From the NCBI RefSeq assembly GCF_011297335.1, contig NZ_JAAOTJ010000029.1, positions 1 through 54,084 of the forward strand: 54,084 nucleotides of DNA. Direction: 5' to 3'. The number at the start of each line of letters is the position of its first letter. Within the stretch, counting starts at the first letter, position 1. The position numbers were made by a program, and so were the translations under genes. Positions 24,790-33,262 of this stretch are shown here, in pieces. The DNA is from Catellatospora methionotrophica. Lineage in GTDB: Bacteria; Actinomycetota; Actinomycetes; Mycobacteriales; Micromonosporaceae. The notes beneath the pieces are model-generated. The model made no database searches. It saw nothing but the letters and a program-made list of their open reading frames with translations, and was not told the DNA's origin.

Positions 24790-26316
24790 GTGACCCAGAC
24801 GGCGACGGTGCCCCCGCAGGCGCCCATCTCTTCCGAGCCGCACGTGCTCAGTGTCGTTCGGCGCCGGCTGCTGCCCCTGGAGCAGCGGCTGAACCCGCAC
24901 GCGTGGCTGGCCGCGCTGGCGGTCACCTTCCTCGCGGGGGTGCTGCGCCTGTACAACCTGGCGAAGCCGCCCGGCAAGATCTTCGATGAGACCTACTACG
25001 CCACCGACGCCCACTGGCTGTGGGAGAAGGGGTTCGAGTGGGACGAGAAGAACGGCACTGCCGGCTATGTCGTACACCCCCCACTCGGTAAGTGGATCAT
25101 CGGGCTGGGTGAGCAGGTCCTCGGGTACAACGAGGCGGGCTGGCGGCTGTCGGCGGCGGTGTTCGGCACCATCTCGGTGCTGATGTTCACCCGTATCGCG
25201 ATGCGCATGTTCGGCTCGGTGGTGCTGGGCGGGGCGGCGGGCCTGCTGATGGCGTTCGACGGCATGCACTTCGTGCTGTCGCGCACCGCCCTGCTGGACC
25301 TGTTCCTGATGTTCTTCCTGCTGGCCGCGTTCGGCGCGCTGGTGCTCGACCGGGATCAGCGGCGGCTGCGCTGGCTGCGCTTCGTGGAGGGCGGCGGCGA
25401 CCCGCACGCCAAGGGCCGCGCGAGCCGCCCGGCGTTCGCGGTGCCGTGGTGGCGGCTGGCCGCGGCGGTACTGCTGGGCTGCGCGCTGGCCGTGAAGTGG
25501 TCGGCGCTGGCCTTCCTGCCCGTGTTCGTGCTGCTGGTCATCTGGTGGGAGGTCGGCGCGCGGCGCAGTGCTGGGGTGCGCCACCCGATCCGCGACACGA
25601 TCCTCGACGAGGGCCTGTGGGTGCTCGCCTGCATCCCGATCGTGCTGGGCGTGTACCTGGCGAGCTGGAGCGGCTGGATCTTCACCGAGGGCGGCTACTA
25701 CCGCGACTACTCCGGCAACTGGCTGGAGAGCCTGTGGCACTACCACGACGAGGCGCAGAAGTTCCACAACGGGCTCAGCTCGGAACACACGTACCAGTCG
25801 GCGGGCCCGTGGGCGCCGATCCAGTGGCTGCTGCTGGGGCGGCCGGTGGCCTTCTACTGGTCCGGGGATCCCGGCTGCGGGGTGGACCAGTGCGCGGCGG
25901 AGGTGCTGCTGCTGGGCACGCCGCTGCTGTGGTGGAGTTTCCTGCCCGCGCTGGGCGCGACGCTGTGGTTCGGCATCGCGCGCCGCGACTGGCGGGCCGG
26001 GGCGATCCTGGCGATGACCGGCGCCGCGCTGATCCCGTGGTTCTTCTTCCCGAACCGCACGATGTTCTACTTCTACGCCATGCCGGCCGAGCCGTTCCTG
26101 ATCCTGGCCGTCATCTTCGTCTTCGGCGCGATCATGACCTCACCGCCGGGCCTGCCGCAGAACGAGAACAGACAGCTGGTCGGCTCGGTGGCGCTGGGCG
26201 CGTTCGTGCTGCTCGTCGTGATCATGTTCGCCTTCTTCTACCCGATCTACACCGGTGAACCCATCCCGTACGTGGACTGGCAGAAACGCATGATCCTCGG
26301 CAACAACTGGATCTGA
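24790..26316 (+). CDS. pmt: Protein O-mannosyltransferase (dolichyl-phosphate-mannose type, Pmt)
   Basis: 508 aa GT39 membrane enzyme that transfers mannose from polyprenyl-phosphate-mannose to secreted proteins. About nine to ten hydrophobic helices are visible. The first outer loop holds the acidic catalytic pair in 'KIFDETYYATDAHWL', followed by 'YVVHPPLGKWIIGLGE'. The family's 'LLDLFLMFFLLAAFGALVLDRD' and 'WSALAFLPVF' are present, as is the conserved 'FFPNRTMFYFYAMPAEPF'. The GTG at 24790 follows a TACGAT box by 7 nt, so longer upstream readings are unlikely. Divergent rsmI-pmt is typical of actinobacteria. Confidence 0.93.
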   Translation: MTQTATVPPQAPISSEPHVLSVVRRRLLPLEQRLNPHAWLAALAVTFLAGVLRLYNLAKPPGKIFDETYYATDAHWLWEKGFEWDEKNGTAGYVVHPPLGKWIIGLGEQVLGYNEAGWRLSAAVFGTISVLMFTRIAMRMFGSVVLGGAAGLLMAFDGMHFVLSRTALLDLFLMFFLLAAFGALVLDRDQRRLRWLRFVEGGGDPHAKGRASRPAFAVPWWRLAAAVLLGCALAVKWSALAFLPVFVLLVIWWEVGARRSAGVRHPIRDTILDEGLWVLACIPIVLGVYLASWSGWIFTEGGYYRDYSGNWLESLWHYHDEAQKFHNGLSSEHTYQSAGPWAPIQWLLLGRPVAFYWSGDPGCGVDQCAAEVLLLGTPLLWWSFLPALGATLWFGIARRDWRAGAILAMTGAALIPWFFFPNRTMFYFYAMPAEPFLILAVIFVFGAIMTSPPGLPQNENRQLVGSVALGAFVLLVVIMFAFFYPIYTGEPIPYVDWQKRMILGNNWI

Positions 26317-26327
26317 GCACGTCCTCA

Positions 26328-26363
26328 CCGAAGGCCCGTGGGCACGCCGCCACGGGCCTTCGG
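26328..26363 (+). terminator. Terminator of pmt
   Basis: Perfect 14-bp stem CCGAAGGCCCGTGG / CCACGGGCCTTCGG with an 8-nt loop, 12 bp after the stop codon. Confidence 0.85.
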
Positions 26364-26393
26364 CGTCGGCGGGACATGGCCCTTGAAACGGCG

Positions 26394-26421
26394 AAAGCCC
26401 AGCTCTTGCGAGCTGGGCTTT
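26394..26421 (-). terminator. Terminator of tRNA-Ala
   Basis: Perfect 12-bp stem AAAGCCCAGCTC / GAGCTGGGCTTT with a 4-nt loop, 3 bp after the tRNA 3' end on the minus strand, ending in TTT. Confidence 0.85.
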
Positions 26422-26424
26422 CTT

Positions 26425-26501
26425 TGGTGGAGACGAGGGGATTCGAACCCCTGACCCCCTCGATGCGAACGAGGTGCGCTACCGGGCTGCGCCACGTCCC
26501 C
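26425..26501 (-). tRNA. tRNA-Ala (anticodon CGC)
   Basis: Minus-strand cloverleaf: acceptor GGGGACG with CGTCTCC (one G-T pair), D-arm GCGC...GCGC, anticodon stem CCTCG/CGAGG with loop TTCGCAT giving CGC, and T-loop GGTTCGAATCC. CCA is encoded at 26425-26427, unlike the tRNA-Gln in this window. Confidence 0.95.
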
Positions 26502-26668
26502 CGGTTGGTCCGCCTAACGGACCGGCCAAGGTTAGCAGGTCCGCGGAACGGACGCGAACCCATACCCCGGTGCGTCGCGGGTCACCTTCGAAGATCGCTG
26601 TTTCCGGTCCGAACCTGCGGTCCGGCCCCACGTTCTGACCCGAAACGGCGATCTTGAGCGGAGACGCG

Positions 26669-27469
26669 TCAGGCGGCGGGGCCCGCGTGGTACGGCTTGC
26701 CGCGTACGCCGGACTGGCGGCCCCGGTAGGAGATGGTGGCCACGCGGGGTGGCGGGGGCGCGGCGGCGGCCAGGGTGTCGGCCTGGGCCTGCAGGGCGGC
26801 CAGCTCCTCCTGGGCGCGCAGCAGCTCCTCCTGGAGCAGGCGGGCGGCCTCGCGGCGGGCCAGGGCGCGGCGGCGCTGGGCGAGCCGGACCTGGGCCTGC
26901 TGCTCGGCGAGCCACTGGGCCTGCCGCTCCTCGGCGCGGCGGCGGCGGGCCAGCCGCAGCGCCTGCCCGCGCAGGTGGGCGACGTACAGCAGCAGCACCG
27001 AGCCGGTCACCGAGACGCTGATCAGGAAGCCGGGGCTGACCAGCAGCACCCCGGCGAGCTGCACCAGGTTCAGCAGCACGAGCCCGGCGAGCAGCCGCCG
27101 GCGGCGGTACACGGCCGGACGGTGCCGCCGGAGGGGCTTGGCGTTCTCCCGCTCGCGCTGGCCGACCAGCCGCAAAGGGGTACGCGACGGGCCGTTGCCG
27201 GGTTCGTCGGCGGACCGCCGTCCGCCGGGTCGCGCCGTCTGCAGGGCCGGGGGCGCGGACACGGGCATCGCGCACAGCGCTCGCGGCGGCCGGATCGGGC
27301 GGCGGCCGGGCACGGTGCGGCGGCGGCGCTGTCGTGACAGCACCCGCGCGGTTGAGATCGCCCGCTCGGCCACCAGCCGCTCGGTGGCGTCGTACCGGCG
27401 CACCAGCGCCGGAGCGAGAGCGAGCAGGCCCGCAGCAGCGAGGACGGCGAGGAGCACCGAGGTCGGCAC
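26669..27469 (-). CDS. sepX: SepX/GlpR-like divisome membrane protein
   Basis: 266 aa. An N-terminal membrane helix ('SVLLAVLAAAGLLALAPALV') is followed by a basic cytoplasmic stretch with 'ERAISTARVLSRQRRRR', then a double-helix membrane segment at about 125-165 ('LLAGLVLLNLVQLAGVLLV...'). The end is an Arg/Gln/Ala-rich coiled coil ('RRRALARREAARLLQEELLR'). This layout and its place beside galU, a MoeA-like glp and rimJ match Corynebacterium GlpR and Streptomyces SepX, the membrane partner of Glp at the septum. The GTG at 27469 follows GAGGGGAGAGG directly. Identification rests mainly on context and topology. Confidence 0.75.
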   Translation of the reverse strand: MPTSVLLAVLAAAGLLALAPALVRRYDATERLVAERAISTARVLSRQRRRRTVPGRRPIRPPRALCAMPVSAPPALQTARPGGRRSADEPGNGPSRTPLRLVGQRERENAKPLRRHRPAVYRRRRLLAGLVLLNLVQLAGVLLVSPGFLISVSVTGSVLLLYVAHLRGQALRLARRRRAEERQAQWLAEQQAQVRLAQRRRALARREAARLLQEELLRAQEELAALQAQADTLAAAAPPPPRVATISYRGRQSGVRGKPYHAGPAA

Positions 27470-27666
27470 CCTCTCCCCTCCCTGCGCCGGCGACTGCTCC
27501 GGGCAGCCCGCCGGGTCGGCGGACCGCCGTGGACTGGCCACCGGCGTCACCCTTGGTACGGCGGCCGGCCTGATCGATCGGTCACCGTAAGACTTCCAGT
27601 GAGGGGAGCCTACGTTCGTGATCACGTGATCGCGTAACGCCACACCGTAAGAAGGTGAAGTCCGGT

Positions 27667-28290
27667 TCAGCCGCGCCGGCGCCGCCAGCGTGCCAGCAGG
27701 CCGCCGTCGGAGGCAACGTCCTCCCAGGTCAGCGCATATCCGATGTGATCACGCCAAGCGCCGTCGATGAACATGTAGTGCGGGTGGTAGCCCTCCTCGC
27801 GGAAGCCGAGCTTCTCCACCACACGGCGGCTGGGCTTGTTCTCCGGCCGGATGTTGACCTCCACGCGGTGCAGCCTGCCCGGCCCGAACGCGTGGTCGAC
27901 GACGAGCGCCAGCGCCGTGGGCATGATGCCGCGCCCGGCGACCCGCGAGTCGATCCAGTAGCCGCAGTACGCCGACGAGAAGGCGCGGCGCACGATGCTG
28001 CCCAGGTTGATGTGCCCGACCAGGCGCTCGCGGCCGCCTTCGCGCAGGCAGATCGCGAACGGCATCGACTCGCCCTGCCGCGCGCCGCGCCGCATCGCCC
28101 GCCGGATCATGTGGAACGCGGCGGTCGAGTTCAGCTCGGCCCAGGCCGCGGGCGGCGTCGCCTCCCACTGCCGCAGCCAGGCCTCGTTGTAGGTCCGCAC
28201 CTCGACCCACGACCCGGCGTCGCCGCGCTGGTACGGCCGCAGCACGATGTCCCCGTCGGTGAGCACCGCGGGATAGCCCACCGCGCTCAT
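27667..28290 (-). CDS. GNAT N-acetyltransferase (RimJ/RimL type)
   Basis: 207 aa acetyltransferase. It starts 'MSAVGYPAVLTDGDIVLRPY', has the acetyl-CoA loop in 'SRVAGRGIMPTALALVVDHAF', and 'HRVEVNIRPENKPSRRVVEKLGFREEGYHPHYMFIDGAWRD' matches RimJ. GGGGAG lies 5 nt before the ATG at 28290. It is the third gene of galU-glp-rimJ-sepX, a block conserved in actinobacteria. Substrate is unknown: a ribosomal protein N-terminus by family, possibly a divisome protein by context. Confidence 0.9.
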   Translation of the reverse strand: MSAVGYPAVLTDGDIVLRPYQRGDAGSWVEVRTYNEAWLRQWEATPPAAWAELNSTAAFHMIRRAMRRGARQGESMPFAICLREGGRERLVGHINLGSIVRRAFSSAYCGYWIDSRVAGRGIMPTALALVVDHAFGPGRLHRVEVNIRPENKPSRRVVEKLGFREEGYHPHYMFIDGAWRDHIGYALTWEDVASDGGLLARWRRRRG

Positions 28291-28318
28291 GCCTGCTCCC
28301 CGTTGCGCTCTCGCCCCG

Positions 28319-29623
28319 TCATCGCCGGCGGTCCAGCAGCAGCACGTCCACGGTGGAGCCCGCAGCCGCGCTGGTAACCCGCTCACCCAGCACCAGTAGT
28401 CCGTTAGCCTCGGCCATACCGGCCAGGGTACGGGCACCGCCCGGCAGCGGCTGCACCGTGTAGCCGCCGCCGCGGCGCTCGGCGACCAGCGCCGGGCGGA
28501 ACTCGCGCAGCCCGCCGGGCGACGCGACGGTCTCCAGCAGGTGGCCGCGCACCGACGGCCGGAACACCGGCTCGGCCCCGGCCAGCACCTGGATCACGGG
28601 GCGGGCCAGCACCTCGAATCCGATCAGCGCCGCGCCGGGCTCGCCGGGCAGGCACACGATCGGCACCTCCTCGGCGCTGCCGACGGTGCCGAAGCCGAGC
28701 GTGCCGCACGGGTACAGCGACACGTCGGTGAAGGTGACCATGCCCGCGCGGCTGCCGTCGCGGCGCGACAGGATGCGCCGCACCATGTCGCCCGGCCCGG
28801 TGCCGGAGCCGCCGGTGGTGATGATCAGATCGGCGCGCAGCGTCTGGTCCTCCAGCAGCGCGCGCAGCGCCTCCGGGTCGTCGTCGCAGATGCCCACGCG
28901 GTACGCGTGCGCGCCCGCCTCCGCGGTGGCCGCGGTGAGCGCGTGCGAGTTGACGTCGACGACCTGCCCGGCCTGCGACACGCGACCGGCCTCGACGAGT
29001 TCGTCGCCGGTGGACACGATCACGACGCGCGGGCTGGGCCGCACGATCACGTGCCCGATCCCGCTGGCGGCCAGTGCCCCGACCAGTGCCGGGGTGACCG
29101 TGGTTCCGGCGCGGGCCAGCACCATGCCCTCGGTGACGATCTCGCCGGTGCGGCGTACGCCGTAGCCGCGTTTGGCGGGGTGGTGCACCTCGACCGAGGC
29201 CATGCCCTGGTCGGTCCAGCGGATCGGCACCACCACGTCGGCGGCCTGCGGCAGGGCCGCCCCGGCGGCGACGGAGAAGCAGGTGCCGGGCGTGAGCCGG
29301 GCCGGGCGCCAGCTGGACGCGGCGAGGTCGCCGACCACGTTCAGCCTGGCCGGACGGCCCGGAGCCGCCACCGCGATGTCCTCCGAGCGGGCCGCGTAAC
29401 CGTCGATCGCGGCCTGGTCGAAGGCCGGGTACGGGTGGGCGGCCAGCACGTTGTCGGCCAGCACGTTGCCATGCGCCTGGGTCAGGTCCAGATCCAACGC
29501 CGGCAACGCCCGCAACCTGCGCAGCACGCTGCCCAGGTAGTCGGCGAGTGGCGTCAGCTCGCCCGCGGCCGCGGCCGCGTCGAGCTGGACGGGGTCCGGA
29601 GTGGACCTGACCGTGGCGGTCAT
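28319..29623 (-). CDS. glp: Gephyrin-like MoeA-family protein (Glp)
   Basis: 434 aa with the complete MoeA domain order: 'HPYPAFDQAAIDGYAARSEDI' near residue 65, the molybdopterin-binding 'VVIVSTGDELVEAG' and 'LIITTGGSGTGPGDMVRRIL', 'VPIVCLPGEPGAALIGFEVLARP', and a C-terminal beta-barrel domain. Located between galU and rimJ-sepX, it corresponds to Glp, the gephyrin-like protein shown in Corynebacterium to bind FtsZ and the receptor GlpR. It starts 1 nt after the galU stop (TGACATG), so the two are coupled. A true molybdopterin molybdotransferase cannot be excluded. No moa/mob genes lie nearby. Confidence 0.88.
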   Translation of the reverse strand: MTATVRSTPDPVQLDAAAAAGELTPLADYLGSVLRRLRALPALDLDLTQAHGNVLADNVLAAHPYPAFDQAAIDGYAARSEDIAVAAPGRPARLNVVGDLAASSWRPARLTPGTCFSVAAGAALPQAADVVVPIRWTDQGMASVEVHHPAKRGYGVRRTGEIVTEGMVLARAGTTVTPALVGALAASGIGHVIVRPSPRVVIVSTGDELVEAGRVSQAGQVVDVNSHALTAATAEAGAHAYRVGICDDDPEALRALLEDQTLRADLIITTGGSGTGPGDMVRRILSRRDGSRAGMVTFTDVSLYPCGTLGFGTVGSAEEVPIVCLPGEPGAALIGFEVLARPVIQVLAGAEPVFRPSVRGHLLETVASPGGLREFRPALVAERRGGGYTVQPLPGGARTLAGMAEANGLLVLGERVTSAAAGSTVDVLLLDRRR

Positions 29624-29624
29624 G

Positions 29625-30575
29625 TCAGGCGGCCTTCCCCGCATTGCCGTCGAGACCAGCGACGAACGACTTCAGCCACTGCGTGAACGCCGGGCCGAGG
29701 TCGTCGCGCTCGCTGGCCAGCTGTACGACGGCCTGCAGGTAGCCCAGCGGCATCCCGGTGTCGTAGCGGTGGCCGCGGTACACGATGCCGTGCACCGGGG
29801 TGCCCTCGGCCAGCAGCAGCGCCATCGCGTCGGTGAGCTGGATCTCGCCGCCGCTGCCCGGCTTGGTGCGCCGGATCGCGTCGAAGATCGCGCCCGGCAG
29901 CACGTACCGCCCGACGACGGCCAGGTTGCTCGGGGACTCCCCGATGGCGGGCTTCTCGACCAGCCCGGTGACCCGCACGACGTTCTCCACGTCGGCGTAG
30001 TCGGGACCGGCGTCCGACACCGAGGCGATGCCGTACCGGTTGACCTGGTCGTCGGGGATCTCGATGAAGGCCAGCACGATGCCGCCGGTGCGCGACTGCA
30101 GCTCGATCATCTGCGGCAGTAGCGGCTGCGACTCCTCGGTGAACTCGTCACCGAGCAGCACCACGAACGGCGCGTCGCCGACGTGCGACTCGGCGTAGGA
30201 GACCGCGTGGCCCAGGCCCAGCGGCTCGCCCTGGCGGCAGGTGTAGATCTCGGCCAGTTCGGACGTGCCGCGGACCGCCGCCAGGCGCTCCATGTCGCCC
30301 TTGGCCTCCAGCCGCGCCTCCAGGTAGGGCTGGCGGTCGAAGTGGTCGACCATGCTGGTCTTGCCACGACCGGTGATGAGCAGGACGTCGTTGATGCCTG
30401 CCCGCGACGCCTCCTCCACGATGTACTGCAGAACGGGCCGGTCGACGACGGGCAGCAGCTCCTTGGGCACCGCCTTGGTGGCCGGGAGGAACCGCGTCGC
30501 CAGACCAGCCGCGGGAATGACCGCTTTGGTGGCCCGCTGACCGTGCGCTTGTGCGTGGGGGGTGTGCTCCGACAT
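29625..30575 (-). CDS. galU: UTP-glucose-1-phosphate uridylyltransferase
   Basis: 316 aa. Makes UDP-glucose for cell-wall and capsule glycans. It has the nucleotidyltransferase loop 'VIPAAGLATRFLPATKAVPK', 'LPVVDRPVLQYIVEEA', 'EPLGLGHAVSYAESHVG', 'LLGDEF' and 'GLVEKP'. It heads the galU-glp-rimJ-sepX operon. The ATG at 30575 lies 6 nt after TAGTCT, a likely leaderless -10 that includes the stop codon of the upstream diguanylate cyclase. Confidence 0.96.
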   Translation of the reverse strand: MSEHTPHAQAHGQRATKAVIPAAGLATRFLPATKAVPKELLPVVDRPVLQYIVEEASRAGINDVLLITGRGKTSMVDHFDRQPYLEARLEAKGDMERLAAVRGTSELAEIYTCRQGEPLGLGHAVSYAESHVGDAPFVVLLGDEFTEESQPLLPQMIELQSRTGGIVLAFIEIPDDQVNRYGIASVSDAGPDYADVENVVRVTGLVEKPAIGESPSNLAVVGRYVLPGAIFDAIRRTKPGSGGEIQLTDAMALLLAEGTPVHGIVYRGHRYDTGMPLGYLQAVVQLASERDDLGPAFTQWLKSFVAGLDGNAGKAA

Positions 30576-30581
30576 GTCGCG

Positions 30582-30587
30582 AGACTA
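30582..30587 (-). promoter_or_regulatory. -10 box (TAGTCT), leaderless candidate for galU
   Basis: TANNNT ending 6 nt before the ATG at 30575. Its TAG is also the stop codon of the upstream diguanylate cyclase (30585-30587). Confidence 0.4.
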
Positions 30588-33176
30588 ACGGCCGCGAGCC
30601 TGTCGAGGGGCTTGTGGGCTGCTCGACACACCGCCGGATGGGCACAGAACCCCACCTGGCAGCGCAACCTGGAACGTGTCACGCCCGGCGGCCTTGGCCG
30701 CGTACAGGGCCTCGTCGGCCGCCTGGAGCACTCCCGCGCCCTGCTGGCCGTGGTCGGGCAGCACGGCCAGTCCGATCGAGACCGTGATGTTGACGTACAG
30801 GTCTGGTCCGCCGTCGCGGGCGGGCACGACGATCGGCTCGCGGCGCACCGACTCGCACAGCCGCTCGGCCACGGCGACGCCGCCGACCTCGTCGGTCTCC
30901 GGCAGCAGCACCACGAACTCCTCGCCGCCGTGCCGGAAGGCCACGTCGACCTCGCGGATCTCGTACCGGATGCGCTGGGCGAACTCGGCGAGCACGGCGT
31001 CCCCGGCGGCATGGCCGTAGGTGTCGTTGATCTCCTTGAACCGGTCCAGGTCCAGGGCGAGCACGCACAGCCTGCGGCCGAAGCGCACGGCCCGCTCGGA
31101 CTCCCGGCGCAGCGAGTCACGCAGCGAGCGGTAGTTGAACAGCCCGGTCAGCGGGTCGGTCACCGACAGCCGCTGCGCCTCCTCGTGTACGCGCACGTTG
31201 TCGACCGCGACCGCGGCCTGACCGGCGAACGTGCGCAGGGTGACCAGGTCGGAGTCGTCGAACTCGTCGCGCCCCAGCCGGTCGTAGAGGGCCAGCACGC
31301 CGCGCGCCGCGGGCAGCGCCCCCGGCTGCGGGAACGCGCTCGCCTCGCCCAGCCCCGGGGCCGAGAACGGCACCACCATGTACGTGCGGCAGTCCGGTTC
31401 GCCCGGATCGAGCCGCGGGCCGTCCCGCTCGATGCGGCCCAGCCTCGGCACGCCGGTGGCCGCGACCAGGCCGGTCAGGCCCAGCCCGTACGGCACGCGC
31501 AGGGTGCCCCGCTCGCCGGTGGTCCACTGCTCGGGCAGGCCCTCGGTGCACTGGCCGACCAGCGCCCCGGTGGCCGGGTCGGCCAGCAGCACCATGCCGG
31601 CCGACGCGCCGGTCGCGTGCCGGGCGGTCTGCAGGATGACCCGCAGGATGCGGTCCAGGTCATGGGTGCTGGACAGGGTGTCGCCGAGCACGCCCAGGTG
31701 CCCGCGCAGCTGGTCCCGGCTGGCTGTCAGGGCCGCCACGTAGGTGTGCAGCTCGCGGGTCATGTGGTTGAACGCGGTGGCCATCCGCGCGATCTCGTCG
31801 TTGCCGCGTACCGGCACCCGGGCGTCCAGGTCGCCCCCGGCGACCCGGTCGGCGGCCGCGGCCAGCTCGACCACCGGCTCGGTGGCGGTCTTCGCCAGCC
31901 ACCAGGCGACCGACACGGCGACCCCGGCGGTGATCAGGACGACCAGGGTGAGCAGCAGGTAGAGGCCGGTCGGCGGCCGCGCGGGCAGCGACACCGCCAG
32001 CGGCAGCGGCTCCCCCGCCACCGGACCGACCCGCGCCACCAGGTGGCCGTTGTCGGCCGAGCCGGTCGCTCCGTCGCGGAGCTTGCCCGCGTACCCGCTG
32101 ATGGTCGCCGCGTCCGCGCCGAGCATCGTGGTGTGCACCGGCCCGCCGGAACCCGTCTCCTCGGGAGCCGGAGCCAGGTCGACCTCGCGGCCGAACTCGC
32201 CCCCGACCGCATCACCCGTGTCGTCGGCTACGTCGTCCGTCCCGGCGCCCGCGCCGTCCGGGACAGCGCCGACCCCGGTGCCGGGTCCGCCCAGCGCCGT
32301 GTCCGCGCCGGTGCCGCCCGGTGCGGTGCCGCCCAGGGCCGCGCCCGCACCGGTGACGGCGGTGCCGGGGCCGTCCGCGGTCGGGTCGAGGGGCAGCGCC
32401 CCGCCGGTCAGGTCACCGGGCTGCGCCGCCGTCGCCCCGGCCGGGGCCGCGCCGATGCCGCCGGGCACCGCGCCGGGCATCCCGCCGATGGCACCCGCGC
32501 CCTCGATGTCATCTGTCGTGTCCTCGCCGGTCAGGTCGTCGCCGGGCGCGCCGCCGGTCGTGCCGTCCGTGCCAGCCGTGCCGTCCGGGTCGGCCGCGCC
32601 GGGGTCGTCGCCGGTGGGCTGGTCGGGGTCGGCTGTCGCGGGGACACCGGCTCCGGGCAGCAGGGTCAGCTGTGCGCCGCTGGCCTGGGCGAGGCGGCGG
32701 ATGAGGTCGCCGTCGACGGTGAGGGCGGCCGAGACGGTGCCGGTCGGCTCGCCGTTCGGGCCGGCCAGCGGCACGCGGGCCGACAGCGCCTCGAAACCGG
32801 CCACCGCGTCGGGCCGCACCTGCGGGTCCGGACCGGAGCAGTCGGCCCACGGCGGGGCCGGGGCCTGGGCGGTGGTGACGCCGTCGACGCCGGTGTCGAT
32901 GTGGACGCCGCCCGCGAGGCCCGCGGCGACCATGCGCTCGGCGGTGGCCAGGCGCTGGTCGGCGGGTGCGGCGGCGACGCCCTCGGCGACGGCGCGCAGC
33001 TGGCCGCAGAGCGCGCCGACCGAGGTGCGCACCGAGCCGGCGGCCACGGCCAGCCGTTCAGTGGCCCGCTCGTGGGACACCTTGCTGACCATAGTGCCGA
33101 CGAAGAAGGCGCCCAGCAGGACGGGGCTGAGGACCACCGCCAGGAAGGCGGTGGTGAGCCGTGCGCGCAGTGTCAC
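30585..33176 (-). CDS. Membrane diguanylate cyclase (sensor-HAMP-GAF-GGDEF)
   Basis: 863 aa. Membrane helix 1 is at ~8-28. The extracytoplasmic sensor to ~400 carries a Gly/Ala/Asp/Pro/Thr low-complexity insert at about 175-340. Membrane helix 2 is at ~408-430 ('GLYLLLTLVVLITAGVAVSV'), followed by HAMP ('AAADRVAGGDLDARVPVRGN'), GAF at ~500-670 and GGDEF at ~690-840. The active-site motif is GGEEF (750-754), expected to make c-di-GMP. The inhibitory I-site RxxD (REVD, 741-744) stands exactly 5 residues before it, so product feedback is likely. The GTG start at 33176 follows GAGGGGG. It lies upstream of galU on the same strand. Confidence 0.92.
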   Translation of the reverse strand: MTLRARLTTAFLAVVLSPVLLGAFFVGTMVSKVSHERATERLAVAAGSVRTSVGALCGQLRAVAEGVAAAPADQRLATAERMVAAGLAGGVHIDTGVDGVTTAQAPAPPWADCSGPDPQVRPDAVAGFEALSARVPLAGPNGEPTGTVSAALTVDGDLIRRLAQASGAQLTLLPGAGVPATADPDQPTGDDPGAADPDGTAGTDGTTGGAPGDDLTGEDTTDDIEGAGAIGGMPGAVPGGIGAAPAGATAAQPGDLTGGALPLDPTADGPGTAVTGAGAALGGTAPGGTGADTALGGPGTGVGAVPDGAGAGTDDVADDTGDAVGGEFGREVDLAPAPEETGSGGPVHTTMLGADAATISGYAGKLRDGATGSADNGHLVARVGPVAGEPLPLAVSLPARPPTGLYLLLTLVVLITAGVAVSVAWWLAKTATEPVVELAAAADRVAGGDLDARVPVRGNDEIARMATAFNHMTRELHTYVAALTASRDQLRGHLGVLGDTLSSTHDLDRILRVILQTARHATGASAGMVLLADPATGALVGQCTEGLPEQWTTGERGTLRVPYGLGLTGLVAATGVPRLGRIERDGPRLDPGEPDCRTYMVVPFSAPGLGEASAFPQPGALPAARGVLALYDRLGRDEFDDSDLVTLRTFAGQAAVAVDNVRVHEEAQRLSVTDPLTGLFNYRSLRDSLRRESERAVRFGRRLCVLALDLDRFKEINDTYGHAAGDAVLAEFAQRIRYEIREVDVAFRHGGEEFVVLLPETDEVGGVAVAERLCESVRREPIVVPARDGGPDLYVNITVSIGLAVLPDHGQQGAGVLQAADEALYAAKAAGRDTFQVALPGGVLCPSGGVSSSPQAPRQARGR

Positions 33177-33229
33177 ACTTTCCCCCTCGGCGGCGGTGAA
33201 GTCATCGGCTTCAACGGCGAACGCGGGAC

Positions 33230-33235
33230 TAGGAT
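33230..33235 (+). promoter_or_regulatory. -10-like box (TAGGAT) before the upstream ORF of 5-FCL
   Basis: A TANNNT hexamer 27 nt before the ATG at 33263, leaving room for the GAGGA ribosome site. I see no good -35. Confidence 0.3.
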
Positions 33236-33262
33236 GCGACGCTTGTGCAACCTGAGGACGTT

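Noticed and set aside
28319..29623. Annotating the MoeA-like gene as a plain molybdopterin molybdotransferase
   Set aside because: The galU-rimJ-sepX context and the absence of other cofactor genes nearby favour Glp; the enzymatic role is kept only as an alternative.
32200..32660. GC-rich low-complexity stretch in the cyclase gene as a possible frameshift or assembly error
   Set aside because: The reading frame is continuous on both sides into recognisable domains with the same codon bias, so I treat it as a real disordered insert.
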